Part shown: positions 6,740-13,724 of the stretch, piece after piece
Numbering within the stretch: position 1 is the first letter of the stretch
Layout of the letters: each line of letters opens with the position of its first letter
Assembly: GCA_046595995.1 (NCBI GenBank)
Contig: JBKJNB010000001.1
Coordinates: 1-14,593, forward strand
Direction of reading: 5' to 3'
Length of the DNA: 14,593 nucleotides
Source: JAWXBR01 sp046595995
GTDB taxonomy: Bacteria > Bacteroidota > Ignavibacteria > Kapaibacteriales > Kapaibacteriaceae
The notes under the pieces: generated by a model
What the model saw: only the letters and a program-made list of their open reading frames with translations
Database searches by the model: none
What the model was told of the DNA's origin: nothing
Program-made: the position numbers and the translations under genes

Positions 6740-6777
6740 CGGAACGCAATGCCCGCAAATGCTATGCCAGCGTTCCG
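6740..6777. promoter_or_regulatory. 8-bp inverted repeat between two lipoprotein genes
   Basis: CGGAACGC (6740-6747) is perfectly complementary to GCGTTCCG (6770-6777), with a 22-nt loop. It lies in the 98-bp gap between the minus-strand lipoprotein genes. No T-run follows on the minus strand, so it is not a standard intrinsic terminator. Possible roles are mRNA processing or stabilisation between cistrons, or a protein-binding site. Confidence 0.5.
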
Positions 6778-6816
6778 TAAAACCACGCATGGCCGCTTAA
6801 CACGAAGGCTGGGTTC

Positions 6817-7515
6817 CTACTTAATCGTGACTGGGCGGTCGCCTGTAGACCATCGGATCGCTATACGTCCGCCGGACTCCGTGCTGGCCTGAAGACCGAG
6901 ATAGGTCGTGCGTTCCAGTCGCCACGTTGCGGTGCCAGCGCCGAGGAGGGTAAGATTGGCTGGTGTTAGCACGATGGACGTTGCACCGGTTGACTGCTGG
7001 TAGAACGTAGCCAATCCGTTTGCTGCTGTGTTAAATGTTAGAGATACCGACTCTCCGGCACTCACAGGAGCCCCCTGCCATGCAATTGTGGCCTGAGAAG
7101 TTATTATCAGTTCGTTTACACCGGCTGGTAACGCAATCGTATCGACACTCGATAGCGTTACCACATTTGTGCGAACGTTACCACCGCCATCGGTGAACTC
7201 GAACACACCCGACTCAATACGTCCGGGCTGTATGCGCGTATACGCATTCGGCTCGGTGTTACTCCAATCCATTGCGACGCCATTGTAGAGGATAGCCGCT
7301 GGCGGAGTAAGCCGTATCTGGGCGCCCGTGGCGCTGCTCGCACGTAAAGAAGCTTTGCCCGTAGTGCGGTCTCGAGCAACATCGTATTCCATTACATAAC
7401 TCTGGTGAATAGCCGTGTCTGGTTGCGTAGGGTCGTCACTTGAGCATGACGCAAACCACAGGAGAGCTGTGAGAACAGTAAGATTGGCTATCAACGGACG
7501 TACGTGAGGTCGCAT
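6817..7515 (-). CDS. Putative lipoprotein of unknown function
   Basis: This 232-residue protein has an N-terminal signal peptide (MRPHVRPLIANLTVLTALLW) and lipobox FASC, with lipidated Cys24 followed by an acidic linker (SSDDPTQPD). The rest is Ser/Thr/Gly-rich and beta-strand-like, consistent with a surface or periplasmic beta-sandwich (IAWQGAPVSAGESVSLTF; TWRLERTTYLGLQ). No catalytic motif is evident. AAGGA lies eight bases upstream of the ATG. It is the first gene of a leftward run with two further genes and is divergent from the MarR regulator, so that regulator could control it. It shares a YNGVA segment with the next lipoprotein, which may or may not mean relationship. Confidence 0.75.
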   Translation of the reverse strand: MRPHVRPLIANLTVLTALLWFASCSSDDPTQPDTAIHQSYVMEYDVARDRTTGKASLRASSATGAQIRLTPPAAILYNGVAMDWSNTEPNAYTRIQPGRIESGVFEFTDGGGNVRTNVVTLSSVDTIALPAGVNELIITSQATIAWQGAPVSAGESVSLTFNTAANGLATFYQQSTGATSIVLTPANLTLLGAGTATWRLERTTYLGLQASTESGGRIAIRWSTGDRPVTIK

Positions 7516-7539
7516 CGTGGAGTCCTTGATTGTAGTGTA

Positions 7540-7584
7540 TTGTAAATTAATGTTTATTGAACCGCGGTCTTCCGTATTTTACAA
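7540..7584. promoter_or_regulatory. Divergent promoter region with inverted repeat
   Basis: This AT-rich segment lies in the 98-bp gap between the leftward lipoprotein gene and the rightward MarR gene. TTGTAAA (7540-7546) is an exact inverted partner of TTTACAA (7578-7584), with 31 bp between. For the rightward direction, TTGAAC (7557-7562) and TACAAA (7580-7585) are spaced 17 bp like weak -35/-10 elements. Regulators of the MarR type often bind palindromes in such divergent regions, so autoregulation is plausible, but the wide spacing of these half-sites is unusual. Confidence 0.35.
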
Positions 7585-7613
7585 ATCACACCAGTATTCA
7601 TATGTGAGGATCT

Positions 7614-8060
7614 ATGAGCAAGAAGAAAACATTCCGCGATGGGGGCGATGAGGTTGGTCCGGGTCTACTACTTGCACGTGCTGCACGTAAGTGGTCAAGA
7701 GCACTTGACGCCGGTCTTTCAGAGCTTGAACTGTCTCCAACGCTTCATGCGTTGCTCGATGGTATCGAACGCCTATCAGCAGACGGCGAACCAATTACTC
7801 AGACACGTCTGGCACGCACAACGCACCTCGATGTGATGCTTGCCTCGAAAGCACTTCGCACGCTCGAAGAACGCGGTCTCATAGAACGCGAAGATCATCC
7901 AGGCGACACACGCGCGAAAGATCTTAGCCTTACGAAAGACGGCTTGGCTGTTCTGCGTCGCGCGCACAAGATCGTTGGCAAAATCGAGAAGGAAATGTTT
8001 ACCGATTCGGGCTTTACCGACAAGGCTCGTAAGTCTATCGTTTCGCTCCTCGGCAAGTAA
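7614..8060 (+). CDS. MarR-family transcriptional regulator
   Basis: This 148-residue winged helix-turn-helix regulator acts as a dimer in the cytoplasm. Helices 1-2 (residues ~15-55) include ARAARKWSRALDAGLSEL. The DNA-binding part runs 60-112: TQTRLARTTHLD, then the recognition helix MLASKALRTLEERGLIERE, then a wing with the typical DTRAK-LSLT pattern (residues 98-107). The C-terminal helix (113-147) would complete the dimer interface. There is no cysteine, so a thiol-based redox switch as in OhrR is excluded; the ligand is unknown. GAGGA five bases upstream supports the ATG. It lies 9 bp before nadE, suggesting co-transcription, and is divergent from a lipoprotein gene. Confidence 0.9.
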   Translation: MSKKKTFRDGGDEVGPGLLLARAARKWSRALDAGLSELELSPTLHALLDGIERLSADGEPITQTRLARTTHLDVMLASKALRTLEERGLIEREDHPGDTRAKDLSLTKDGLAVLRRAHKIVGKIEKEMFTDSGFTDKARKSIVSLLGK

Positions 8061-8069
8061 ACCTCTCGC

Positions 8070-10034
8070 ATGCATGCGTCGCTTATCACGTCACTCGGTT
8101 ATGTGCGCGTTGCGGCAGCATCACCGCGGTTGCAACCCGCCGATGTAGAAGGAAACGTTACGGCGATTCTTTCACTCTGCGAACGCGCTGAACAGAAGGG
8201 CTCGGACGTAATCGTTCTGCCGGAACTGTGTATCACTGGTTATACCTGTGGTGACCTTTTTCGGCAGTACGATCTTCTTTCTGCTGCTATCCAAGGCCTA
8301 GAACGCATCCGACGGTGGACCACTGGCCGTCGGCCCCTTGTGGCCGTAGGCCTGCCCCTTGTTGTAGGATCGCGACTTTACAATGTCGCCGCATTAGTTC
8401 ACGATGGACACATTCGCGCACTCGTGCCGAAAGTATTCTTGCCATCGACGCAAGAGTTTTACGACTTTCGATGGTTTACATCTGGTGCGCAGGCAACACT
8501 TCAAAACGCTAACGTCGGCCACACCGATATTCCCTTCGGCGCGAATCTTCTCCTCGCTTCGCGAGAAGACCCGCATTGCATTATCGGTGCAGAGATCTGC
8601 GAAGACCTGTGGGCGGTGCAGCCCCCAAGCGGCGCGCTTACACGCGCAGGCGCGACCCTTATCCTGAATTTATCGGCAAGCAACGAGCTGGTTACCAAAG
8701 CTGCATACCGACGCTCGCTTGTTGCCATGCAGTCGGCACGCACGTACACAGCGTATGCGTACGCGTCTGCCGGACCCTGGGAGAGTACAACCGATACGGT
8801 TTTTAGCGGACACTGCATGATTGCAGAGTGCGGTGAAATGCTGGTCGAAAGCGAACGCCTTGGATTAGGCGATGTGCTTGTATTAGCCGATGTCGATCTA
8901 CGCCGATGTGTAGCCGAACGGCTGAACGGCACGTCGTTTTCACAAGAGCCGGGTGAGCGATCGGTGCGGACGCTTTCATTCGACATACATCGGTCTACAA
9001 AGAGCAATGTCGAACGCGTTATTGTTCAAAACCCATTCCTGCCTGCGAAAAAAGAAGACCGGACAGCACGCTGCGAAGACATTCTCAACCTGCAAGCCAC
9101 GGCTCTTGCCGTACGTCTGCACAGGGTAGGCTCAGAGCGATGTGTATTCGGGTTGTCGGGCGGACTCGATTCGACGCTCGCCGCCATCGTGTGTATGCGA
9201 GCGTGCGACCTGCTCGAACGTACGCACGATTCCGTGCTAGCCGTAACAATGCCGGGCTTCGGTACAACAGACCGCACATTGCGTAACGCAAGAGATCTCG
9301 CGGTGAACATGGGCTTTGACATGCGCGAGATATCAATCAAGGCTTCAGTCGAGCAGCACTTCACCGACATCGGTCACGACCCAAACGATCATTCCGTGGT
9401 GTACGAAAACGCGCAGGCACGCGAGCGTACCCAAATTCTTATGGATCTTGCGAACAAACATCAAGGAATTGTTATCGGAACAGGCGACCTCTCCGAACTA
9501 GCGCTCGGATGGTCTACATACAACGCAGATCATATGTCGATGTACAGCGTCAACGGCGGCGTCCCCAAGACTCTCGTGCGCCACATCGTTCAGTGGTATG
9601 CAGAGGAACGGTGTGATGGGGCGCTTCGCAAGGCGCTACAGGACGTGTTAAATACGCCCATCTCGCCAGAGCTGCTGCCGCCCGGCGCAGAAGGGGATAT
9701 CGTACAGCATACAGAATCGGTGTTAGGTCCGTACGTGGTGCACGACTTCTTCTTGTACCATCTAATCCGTTTACAAGAACCTGTACGTAGCGTTGGTCTC
9801 CTCGCAATCCTTGCCTTCGAGGGCACTCACACGCCAAGCGACATCCTTACATGGCTCGAGGTGTTCGTAACACGCTTCGCACAGCAGCAGTTCAAACGGT
9901 CGTGTATGCCAGACACAGTAAAGATCGGTTCAGTGGCTTTGTCTCCTCGCGCCGATTGGCGAATGCCGAGTGATGCGTCGGCTTCGATGTGGCTAAACGA
10001 ATTGTATCGACTAAAAGACGATTTGACAGACTGA
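8070..10034 (+). CDS. nadE: Glutamine-dependent NAD+ synthetase
   Basis: This 654-residue two-domain enzyme catalyses the last step of NAD synthesis: nicotinate adenine dinucleotide + glutamine + ATP to NAD+. Residues 1-~300 are a nitrilase-type glutaminase domain with triad Glu52 (LPELCITGY), Lys121 (VPKVFLPS) and Cys177 (GAEICEDLW). Residues ~330-654 are the NAD synthase domain of the PP-loop ATP pyrophosphatase type, with SGGLDST at 363-369, then VTMPGFGTTDRT and GTGDLSELALGWSTYNADHM. Length matches the family (about 550-680), and the C-terminal extension with KRSCMPDTVKIGSVALSPR is typical of the long form. It starts 9 bp after the MarR gene and may be co-transcribed with it; SD is weak. 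Ammonia released by the glutaminase is expected to pass through an internal tunnel to the synthase site. Confidence 0.97.
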   Translation: MHASLITSLGYVRVAAASPRLQPADVEGNVTAILSLCERAEQKGSDVIVLPELCITGYTCGDLFRQYDLLSAAIQGLERIRRWTTGRRPLVAVGLPLVVGSRLYNVAALVHDGHIRALVPKVFLPSTQEFYDFRWFTSGAQATLQNANVGHTDIPFGANLLLASREDPHCIIGAEICEDLWAVQPPSGALTRAGATLILNLSASNELVTKAAYRRSLVAMQSARTYTAYAYASAGPWESTTDTVFSGHCMIAECGEMLVESERLGLGDVLVLADVDLRRCVAERLNGTSFSQEPGERSVRTLSFDIHRSTKSNVERVIVQNPFLPAKKEDRTARCEDILNLQATALAVRLHRVGSERCVFGLSGGLDSTLAAIVCMRACDLLERTHDSVLAVTMPGFGTTDRTLRNARDLAVNMGFDMREISIKASVEQHFTDIGHDPNDHSVVYENAQARERTQILMDLANKHQGIVIGTGDLSELALGWSTYNADHMSMYSVNGGVPKTLVRHIVQWYAEERCDGALRKALQDVLNTPISPELLPPGAEGDIVQHTESVLGPYVVHDFFLYHLIRLQEPVRSVGLLAILAFEGTHTPSDILTWLEVFVTRFAQQQFKRSCMPDTVKIGSVALSPRADWRMPSDASASMWLNELYRLKDDLTD

Positions 10035-10089
10035 TTGGTCGGTATTGATCGCTATCTTCGCAAGTAAATAACCCTAGTATTAAGTACCT

Positions 10090-10782
10090 ATGTCACAAGA
10101 CTTGAGACAAAGCAACGGCGCTCCAATACGCGTGTTGATTGCCGACGACCACGAGATTACGCGCATCGGTGTACGACGTCTCCTGTCAGTTGCGCCTGAC
10201 ATCGAAATTGTTGCTGAAGCTTCGAATGGAACGCAGGCTCTTGAACTCGCGCGCAGCATGAAGCCGAATGTTGTGCTCCTTGATGTTATTATGCCAAACG
10301 GTTCTGGTATCGAAGCAGCACAGCGACTCAAAGCCGAGTTGCCTGACACGATGGTAATCATGCTTAGTTCCTCAGAAGATGAGAAGTCTATTGAGCGAGC
10401 ATTGTTTGCCGGAGCTGATGGTTACTTGTCAAAAGAAGTAGGCTCGAAAGAGCTTATAGAAGCAATTCGCAACGTCATCGTTGGCGATCGCGTGTTCAGT
10501 CGCTCGATCCTCGATCTGCTTGAAGGCAAGGCTGCTGAAACGAAAGATGGCCAGCCCCATATCAGCCTTACCAAGCGTGAAGAAGAGGTTGTCGGACTTG
10601 TTGCTAAGGGGCTAACTAGTCAGGATATCGCAAAGAAGCTCTTCATAAGTCCACGGACCGTTGAAACGCACCGCGCACGCATCATGGACAAGCTCGGCGT
10701 GAATAACGCCGCTGGCTTAGTCCGCTTTGCCTTGCTACACGCGACGTACTTTCAGGCTGAGTCCACGAACGAGCAGCCATGA
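10090..10782 (+). CDS. NarL/FixJ-type response regulator
   Basis: This 230-residue two-domain regulator has a receiver domain (residues ~13-130) with acidic pocket Asp19/Asp20 (LIADDHEITR), phospho-acceptor Asp65 (VVLLDVIMP), Ser93 in the Thr/Ser switch position (VIMLSSSED) and Lys115 (GYLSKEVG). Residues ~155-215 form a LuxR-type helix-turn-helix: LTKREEEVVGLVAKGLTSQD, then ISPRTVETHRARIMDKLGV. It should bind DNA as a dimer after phosphorylation. No histidine kinase lies in the window, so the partner is unknown. It begins 55 bp after nadE and has little SD; the gap may hold a promoter, but I see no clear one. The next gene starts 20 bp downstream. Confidence 0.95.
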   Translation: MSQDLRQSNGAPIRVLIADDHEITRIGVRRLLSVAPDIEIVAEASNGTQALELARSMKPNVVLLDVIMPNGSGIEAAQRLKAELPDTMVIMLSSSEDEKSIERALFAGADGYLSKEVGSKELIEAIRNVIVGDRVFSRSILDLLEGKAAETKDGQPHISLTKREEEVVGLVAKGLTSQDIAKKLFISPRTVETHRARIMDKLGVNNAAGLVRFALLHATYFQAESTNEQP

Positions 10783-10791
10783 TCGTCCGCT

Positions 10792-10801
10792 AGGCCGGCC
10801 T
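10792..10801. promoter_or_regulatory. 10-bp palindrome directly before the DUF58 start codon
   Basis: AGGCCGGCCT is a perfect palindrome ending one base before ATG 10803, filling half of the 20-bp spacer after the response regulator gene. It covers the place where a ribosome binding site would be, so a hairpin there or a bound protein could affect translation. It may also be chance in a CG-rich spacer. Confidence 0.4.
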
Positions 10802-10802
10802 C

Positions 10803-11702
10803 ATGAGCGACTCTACATCCTATCTCGACCCCAACGTTGTTGCCAAACTAGGCAGCATGGAATTGCGCGCGCGTCTTGTAGTTGAAGGCTTTATTACGGG
10901 ACTTCACCGTTCGCCTTTTCATGGCTTCAGTGCTGAGTTTTCCGAGCACCGCCAATACCGTCCAGGCGACGAGCTCAAACACATCGACTGGCGCATCTAT
11001 GGCCGCAGCGATCGCTTTTACGTAAAGCAGTACGAAGATGAAACCAACCTCCGTTGCGTAATCGCCGTTGACGCAAGCGCGTCGATGAACTACGCCTCCG
11101 AAGGACACATCTCGAAGTTCCGCTACGCTTCGTTTTTGGCTGCTGCTTTGTCGTATCTGGTGCTGCACCAGCGTGATGCTGCCGGACTTGCGTTGTACAA
11201 CACCGACATCATGTCGTACTTGCCTCCTCGGTCGAAGATGTCGTACATAAGTGAGATCCTTCGCACACTTGAAACGGCAACACCGCAGTCAACAACAAGC
11301 ACTGCAACAGCGTTGCATCGCCTGGCTGAACGCCTAACGCGGCGCGGACTCGTGATTATCATTAGCGACATGTTCGACGAACCAGCGTCGATACTCGAGG
11401 CACTCGGTCACTTTCGTCACGATAGCCACGATGTACTCGTTATGCATGTAATGGACCCACGCGAGGTGGACTTCGACTTTCCGTCCGCAGCTGTCTTCAA
11501 AGACATGGAAACCGGACTCGAACTCACGACACAACCAGTACAGCTCCAGCGCAGCTACCGAGCCGCTGTCGAGCAATTCAGCACCGACATCAAACGCGGC
11601 TGTTTTGCCCTAAACATCGACTACACACGCATCACAACCGACAAACCTTTCGACGCAGCACTGCGCGAATATCTAATTTCACGTCGCCGCATCCGAGGGT
11701 AA
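10803..11702 (+). CDS. DUF58-domain protein with vWA-like fold
   Basis: This 299-residue protein is of the DUF58 type. The family signature YRPGDELKHIDWRIYGRSD lies at residues 52-70. It is followed by a von Willebrand A-like domain with metal-binding motif Asp90-x-Ser92-x-Ser94 (VIAVDASASM) and the second acidic strand VIIISDMFDEP (~189-199). Length is normal. DUF58 proteins are usually encoded next to a MoxR-type AAA+ ATPase and vWA/aerotolerance (Bat) genes and are thought to work with the ATPase as chaperone or metal-insertion partners. Here the neighbours are a response regulator and dapA, so it is an orphan in this window. Cytoplasmic; no signal peptide or membrane segment. Exact function is unknown. 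Confidence 0.92.
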   Translation: MSDSTSYLDPNVVAKLGSMELRARLVVEGFITGLHRSPFHGFSAEFSEHRQYRPGDELKHIDWRIYGRSDRFYVKQYEDETNLRCVIAVDASASMNYASEGHISKFRYASFLAAALSYLVLHQRDAAGLALYNTDIMSYLPPRSKMSYISEILRTLETATPQSTTSTATALHRLAERLTRRGLVIIISDMFDEPASILEALGHFRHDSHDVLVMHVMDPREVDFDFPSAAVFKDMETGLELTTQPVQLQRSYRAAVEQFSTDIKRGCFALNIDYTRITTDKPFDAALREYLISRRRIRG

Positions 11703-11719
11703 GGTTTTCACGTCGCCGC
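11677..11719. repeat. 14-bp direct repeat at the end of the DUF58 gene
   Basis: TTTCACGTCGCCGC occurs at 11677-11690, inside the last codons of the DUF58 gene, and again at 11706-11719 just past its stop. The period is 29 bp. The second copy supplies the left arm of the hairpin before dapA. It looks like a small local duplication. Confidence 0.6.
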
Positions 11720-11728
11720 TAGCGCGGC
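11715..11728. promoter_or_regulatory. Short GC-rich hairpin upstream of dapA
   Basis: GCCGC (11715-11719) and GCGGC (11724-11728) pair around a TAGC loop. The hairpin ends 17 bp before ATG 11746 and just before the SD-like AGGGG at 11736-11740. No T-run follows, so a terminator is unlikely; it could affect translation or mRNA stability of dapA. Confidence 0.35.
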
Positions 11729-11745
11729 TAAGTTCAGGGGAAGTG

Positions 11746-12627
11746 ATGCACGCGATTAACGGTCTATATACCGCAATAGTAACTCCGTTTAAGAACGGCG
11801 AACTCGACAAGCCAACGTTTCTTAAACTTCTCGATCATCAGCGCAATGCGGGTGTCGATGGCATTGTTGTGTGTGGTTCAACGGGCGAAGCGGCAACAAC
11901 CTCGAACGAGGAAAAAGTTCAGTTGTGGACATGGGCCGTAGAACACTTGCAGGGCAGTGTGCCTATCATCGCAGGTACCGGCAACAACGACACGAGAGCA
12001 AGCATCGAGCTTACGCTTAAAGCAGAAGCGATTGGTGTGCAAGGCGCTCTTGTTGTTACGCCGTATTACAATAAACCATCACCGGCCGGACAAGTAGCGC
12101 ACTTCAAAGCCATTGCCGATTCGACATCACTACCCATCGTGATGTACAACGTGCCCCCACGCACAGCCACAAACATGACAGCAGAGACGCAACTAGAAAT
12201 TGCTGAAGCATGCAAAAATGTTGTTGCTACAAAAGAAGCGTCGGGCAACCTTGAGCAAATCGGACAAATCATTCGTAGTACGCCAAAACACTTCCAGGTT
12301 ATTGCGGGCGACGATGTTCTTGCCTTGCCCATTATTGCGCTTGGTGGCAAGGGGGTTATTGCTGTCATCTCGAATTACGCCCCCAAGAAATTCGGACGTC
12401 TTATCCATGCAGCCCTGGCGGGCAATTACGTCAGCGCACAAGTCCTTCAAGCGGAGCTTGCCCCTTACTATGCAGCAAACTTCTGGGAGTCGAATCCGGG
12501 TCCAGTGAAATACATTCTTTCGCTTCTAGACCTTTGTGAAGCGACCTATCGTTTGCCTCTCGTGCCACCAACCGCACGCACACAGGCGGCGCTAAAGGCG
12601 CTGTTCGAACACTTCGCAGACGCTTGA
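11746..12627 (+). CDS. dapA: 4-hydroxy-tetrahydrodipicolinate synthase
   Basis: This 293-residue class I aldolase-type TIM barrel condenses pyruvate with aspartate semialdehyde, the first committed step to diaminopimelate for lysine and peptidoglycan. Numbered from a possible GTG start at 11743: the pyruvate-binding GSTGEA motif is at 45-50, VTPYYNKPSPAG surrounds Tyr109/Tyr110 (105-116), MYNVPPRT holds catalytic Tyr135 and substrate-binding Arg140, and Lys164 (VVATKEASG) forms the Schiff base. I prefer ATG 11746, because AGGGG then sits five bases upstream, against two for GTG. Length is normal. It lies 43 bp after the DUF58 gene and 33 bp before folP, so joint transcription is likely. Paralogues such as N-acetylneuraminate lyase share the fold, but the motifs fit DapA better. 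Confidence 0.96.
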   Translation: MHAINGLYTAIVTPFKNGELDKPTFLKLLDHQRNAGVDGIVVCGSTGEAATTSNEEKVQLWTWAVEHLQGSVPIIAGTGNNDTRASIELTLKAEAIGVQGALVVTPYYNKPSPAGQVAHFKAIADSTSLPIVMYNVPPRTATNMTAETQLEIAEACKNVVATKEASGNLEQIGQIIRSTPKHFQVIAGDDVLALPIIALGGKGVIAVISNYAPKKFGRLIHAALAGNYVSAQVLQAELAPYYAANFWESNPGPVKYILSLLDLCEATYRLPLVPPTARTQAALKALFEHFADA

Positions 12628-12643
12628 CAGTCAGTTAACGACA

Positions 12644-12659
12644 ATTTCTCGCGAGAAAT
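12644..12659. promoter_or_regulatory. 16-bp perfect palindrome abutting the folP start codon
   Basis: ATTTCTCGCGAGAAAT is a perfect 16-bp palindrome ending one base before ATG 12661, so it covers the ribosome-binding region. It fills half of the 33-bp dapA-folP spacer. It could be an operator, or a hairpin that limits ribosome access (a stem of up to 8 bp, less a loop). A chance perfect 16-bp palindrome at this exact place is unlikely but not impossible. Confidence 0.6.
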
Positions 12660-12660
12660 A

Positions 12661-13458
12661 ATGAGCACCATGGCTTTCCCGCAAATCATGGGCGTTGTAA
12701 ACGTAACGCCCGATTCATTCTCTGACGGCGGACGCTACGAGAAAACCGAAGACGCCGTCGCGTGCGCGTTGCAACTGGTTGAAGATGGTGCCGACATTCT
12801 CGACATCGGTGGAGAAAGTACACGTCCGGGTGCCGAGCCCGTTTCCGAATCCGTCGAAATAGCACGTGTATTACCCGTCATTCGAGGCATTCGCAAACAC
12901 AACGCCACCATTCGAATTTCCATCGACACATCCCGTTCTACAGTGGCAAGGGTGTGCGTTTCAGAAGGGGCTAACATTATAAACGATGTTACGGCAGGAC
13001 GCAGAGACCGTGAAATGTTCGACGTAGCCGCAACTAGCTGTGTACCGCTCATCCTCATGCACATGCAGGGCGAACCGCGCACCATGCAGGACAACCCCAC
13101 GTACACTGATGTCGTAAGCGAAGTAACGAGTTTTCTTCAGAAGCGCACAGAACTCGCACATCAAGCAGGAGTGCGCGAAGTATTCATCGATCCAGGTATT
13201 GGATTTGGCAAACAGGTAGAGCATAATCTTTCACTGCTCTCGCATGTCGACGTCTTCGCAGACATTGCACCCGTCGTAGTTGGCTTATCGCGCAAGCGTT
13301 TCCTTGGCACTCTGCTCGGCATTGATTCAACCGAAGACCGCGACATCGCAACAACACTATTGCATGCGTTGCTGCTGCAGAAAAACGTCTCGATTATTCG
13401 GGTGCACAATGTGAAGTTGGTGAGCCAGCTTCGCGTCCTTCATAACGCTCTGGGGTAG
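12661..13458 (+). CDS. folP: Dihydropteroate synthase
   Basis: This 265-residue TIM-barrel enzyme joins p-aminobenzoate to dihydropterin pyrophosphate in folate synthesis and is the sulfonamide target. Family motifs appear in order: MGVVNVTPDSFSDGG (10-24, Asn14 for Mg/pyrophosphate), GADILDIGGESTRPGA (43-58), ISIDTSR with Asp89, NDVTAG with Asn108, LMHMQGEPRTMQ (132-143), IDPGIGFGK with Asp177 (176-184), GLSRKRFLG with Lys212 (208-216), and RVHNV near the end. Length is normal for the bacterial enzyme. ATG 12661 is used; ATG 12670 is an alternative. It is the last gene of the plus-strand run and ends 14 bp from the convergent DUF2442 gene, with no clear terminator between them. Confidence 0.97.
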   Translation: MSTMAFPQIMGVVNVTPDSFSDGGRYEKTEDAVACALQLVEDGADILDIGGESTRPGAEPVSESVEIARVLPVIRGIRKHNATIRISIDTSRSTVARVCVSEGANIINDVTAGRRDREMFDVAATSCVPLILMHMQGEPRTMQDNPTYTDVVSEVTSFLQKRTELAHQAGVREVFIDPGIGFGKQVEHNLSLLSHVDVFADIAPVVVGLSRKRFLGTLLGIDSTEDRDIATTLLHALLLQKNVSIIRVHNVKLVSQLRVLHNALG

Positions 13459-13472
13459 GTTGCCATAGCCCG

Positions 13473-13724
13473 TCATGATTTTGCAACCAATGGGAAGGCA
13501 TCAGGATCACGTATTGATGCTACAGACAGATCTACGTCAAGTCTAGGCCAATACAAGTGATCGGTCGACGGACGCTCCACGTGACAGAGCTGTTCGATCG
13601 TAGCTGACTTGAACCACGGAAACACATTGAATGGCAGATGTAATTCCTCGCCGTCAAGCAGTAGCCAAAAGCCAAAAGAAGAAACATTCGTGACTTCAGT
13701 TGTCGAAATGTTTGCGCCATGCAT
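13473..13724 (-). CDS. DUF2442 family protein (possible antitoxin partner)
   Basis: This 83-residue protein closely follows the DUF2442 pattern: an N-terminal strand VTNVSSFGFWLLLDGEELHL, then PFNVFPWFKSATIEQLCHVE, then HLYWPRLDVDLSVASI. It is small, cytoplasmic and without membrane segments. Its start overlaps the 3' end of the DUF4160 gene by 29 bp in another frame, so translation must be coupled. DUF2442 and DUF4160 genes are commonly found side by side, and the pair has been proposed as a toxin-antitoxin-like module; this is from memory of the families and function is not established. DUF2442 comes second in the order of transcription. Confidence 0.88.
   Translation of the reverse strand: MHGANISTTEVTNVSSFGFWLLLDGEELHLPFNVFPWFKSATIEQLCHVERPSTDHLYWPRLDVDLSVASIRDPDAFPLVAKS

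Noticed and set aside
7612..7836. Short frames on both strands inside the MarR gene
   Set aside because: They are out of frame with a clear winged-helix protein that has a good SD.
8501..9007. 168-codon minus-strand frame opposite nadE
   Set aside because: It lies wholly inside the well-supported nadE gene, and its Ser/Arg-rich composition is typical of an antisense shadow.
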